A DNA stretch of 7,227 bases from Flavobacteriaceae bacterium (GTDB lineage: Bacteria > Bacteroidota > Bacteroidia > Flavobacteriales > Flavobacteriaceae): NCBI GenBank assembly GCA_030829155.1, contig JAURBD010000080.1, positions 1 through 7,227 on the forward strand, in the 5' to 3' direction. Made by a program: the position numbers and the translations under genes. The notes under the pieces were generated by a model, which saw nothing but the letters and a program-made list of their open reading frames with translations, had not been told where the DNA came from and searched no databases. Below are positions 6,151 to 7,227 of the stretch, in pieces (the stretch's first letter is position 1; each line of letters opens with the position of its first letter).

Positions 6151-7227
6151 ATGATGACAGAAAACACAAACAGATTTGATACCATTGTTATTGGAGCAGG
6201 AATGGCAGGAGGATGGGCAGCAAAAGAATTTAGTGAACAAGGGTTTAAGACCTTGTTGCTGGAACGGGGCCCTAATGTAGAGCATTTGAAAGATTATCCT
6301 ACAACCAACATGCAACCATGGGAGTTTAAACATCGAGGTCAATTGACTGCTAAGGAAATTTCAGACAATCCTGTTGCGAGTAGTTGTTATGCTTTTAGAG
6401 AAGATGCAAAGCATTTTTTTGTAAAAGACAAGGAGCACGGATACGTTCAGAAAAAACCATTCCAATGGATTCGTGGATATCAAGTGGGGGGTAAGTCCAT
6501 TATGTGGGCGCGCCAAGTACAGCGTTGGAGTACATATGATTTTGAAGGACCCGCTCGTGACGGTTTTGCCGTCGAATGGCCTATTGGGTACAACGACTTG
6601 GCGGATTGGTACACTTATGTCGAACGTTTTGTTGGAGTAAGTGGAAATAAAGATGGTTTGGATATCTTACCGGATGGCGATTTTTTAAAACCATGGGAAA
6701 CGAATTGTGTTGAAGATTATTTTAGTCAACAAATGAAATTGCATTACAATGACCGTCACGTCATCTATGGACGTTGTGCACATTTAACGGAAAGCAAACC
6801 TATTTTCATCGAACAGGGTAGGGCAGTCTGTATGAGTCGTAGAGTTTGTCAACGGGGTTGCCCACTAGGTGGCTATTTTAATGTAAACTCAACTATTATT
6901 CCTTGGGCGTTAAAAACAGGGAACTTGACACTGCGCCCAAACTCTGTAGCACATTCAGTCCTCTACGATGAGGATAAACAAAAGGCCGTAGGTGTTCGTG
7001 TGGTGGACGCTAATACCAAAGAAACAACAGAGTATTTTGCTAAAGTTATTTTTGTCACGGCTGCAACATTGAATACAAATTTGATTTTGATTAACTCAAA
7101 ATCAAAACGTTTTCCAAACGGACTTGGGAACGACAGTGGTGTTCTAGGAAAGTATATTGCTTTCCATAACTATAGAGGGGTGATTAATGCACAACACGAG
7201 GGGCATGCCAACTTTACTGCAGAGGGA
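6151..7227 (+). CDS. GMC-family FAD oxidoreductase, catalytic subunit (partial, 3' end missing)
   Basis: Open from ATG 6151 (ATG 6154 is also possible) to the window edge: 359 residues of an expected roughly 550-580. The FAD-binding Rossmann motif is TIVIGAGMAGGWAAKE (11-26), with LLLERG (35-40) closing the second strand. GYQVGGKSIMWARQVQRW (109-126) is the GMC flavin-contact region. C227-x5-C233-x3-C237 matches the spacing of the [3Fe-4S] ligands in FAD-dependent glucose dehydrogenase catalytic subunits, so this is probably an iron-sulfur GMC enzyme passing electrons onward rather than an oxidase using oxygen. VIFVTAATLNTNLIL (299-313) is the second FAD-domain segment. The C-terminal catalytic His/Asn region lies outside the window. 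There is no signal peptide, so export would rely on the Tat-signal small subunit just upstream. The substrate is unknown: glucose, gluconate, other sugars, glycosides (3-keto formation) and polyols are all possible. Confidence 0.92.
   Translation, partial: MMTENTNRFDTIVIGAGMAGGWAAKEFSEQGFKTLLLERGPNVEHLKDYPTTNMQPWEFKHRGQLTAKEISDNPVASSCYAFREDAKHFFVKDKEHGYVQKKPFQWIRGYQVGGKSIMWARQVQRWSTYDFEGPARDGFAVEWPIGYNDLADWYTYVERFVGVSGNKDGLDILPDGDFLKPWETNCVEDYFSQQMKLHYNDRHVIYGRCAHLTESKPIFIEQGRAVCMSRRVCQRGCPLGGYFNVNSTIIPWALKTGNLTLRPNSVAHSVLYDEDKQKAVGVRVVDANTKETTEYFAKVIFVTAATLNTNLILINSKSKRFPNGLGNDSGVLGKYIAFHNYRGVINAQHEGHANFTAEG

Noticed and set aside
6103..6342. Minus-strand open frame of 79 codons
   Set aside because: It covers the small-subunit end and the Rossmann motif of the GMC gene in antisense; a shadow.

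Overview
The window is AT-rich bacterial DNA with the marks of a Bacteroidota genome, most likely a flavobacterium or close relative. Two intergenic regions carry exact TATATTTG boxes that fit the Bacteroidota -7 consensus TAnnTTTG. Shine-Dalgarno sequences are absent, and TAAAA-type signals precede two starts instead. A DUF4369-thioredoxin lipoprotein and a paired Gluconate_2-dh3/GMC oxidoreductase are also typical of that phylum. The species cannot be determined from the sequence alone.

Layout. Bases 1-84 hold the last 27 codons of an unidentified + strand gene, whose stop overlaps the stop of a convergent LpxL/HtrB-type lipid acyltransferase (81-962, -). That gene is divergent from a rhomboid intramembrane serine protease (1012-1662, +), with 49 bp between them. 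The rhomboid gene converges on a lipoprotein-anchored TlpA-like thiol-disulfide oxidoreductase (1706-2824, -). The TlpA-like gene is divergent from aroC (chorismate synthase, 2943-4007, +), across a 118-bp gap with one TAnnTTTG box for each direction. A dicarboxylate/acidic amino acid:cation symporter (4010-5272, +) starts 2 bases after the aroC stop and is probably cotranscribed. Then comes a gene-poor stretch of 358 bases (5273-5630). Its minus strand contains two short, protein-like open stretches joined by a TGA/ATG overlap but broken by stops and an apparent frameshift; I read it as a decayed two-gene remnant.

The right end (5631-7227, +) is the most interesting part. A small twin-arginine-signal protein of the Gluconate_2-dh3 family is followed 10 bases later by a GMC-family FAD oxidoreductase that runs off the window. 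The GMC protein has no signal peptide of its own. It carries a C-x5-C-x3-C motif that matches the [3Fe-4S] ligand spacing of FAD-dependent glucose dehydrogenase catalytic subunits. The pair therefore looks like the small/catalytic subunits of a Tat-exported, periplasmic sugar or polyol dehydrogenase. The electron acceptor, usually a c-type cytochrome, would be expected beyond the window.

The other genes are mostly housekeeping and envelope functions: lipid A or other lipid acylation, membrane proteolysis, periplasmic disulfide reduction, aromatic amino acid precursor synthesis and acidic solute uptake. I see no CRISPR array, tRNA, rRNA, insertion sequence or convincing hairpin terminator.
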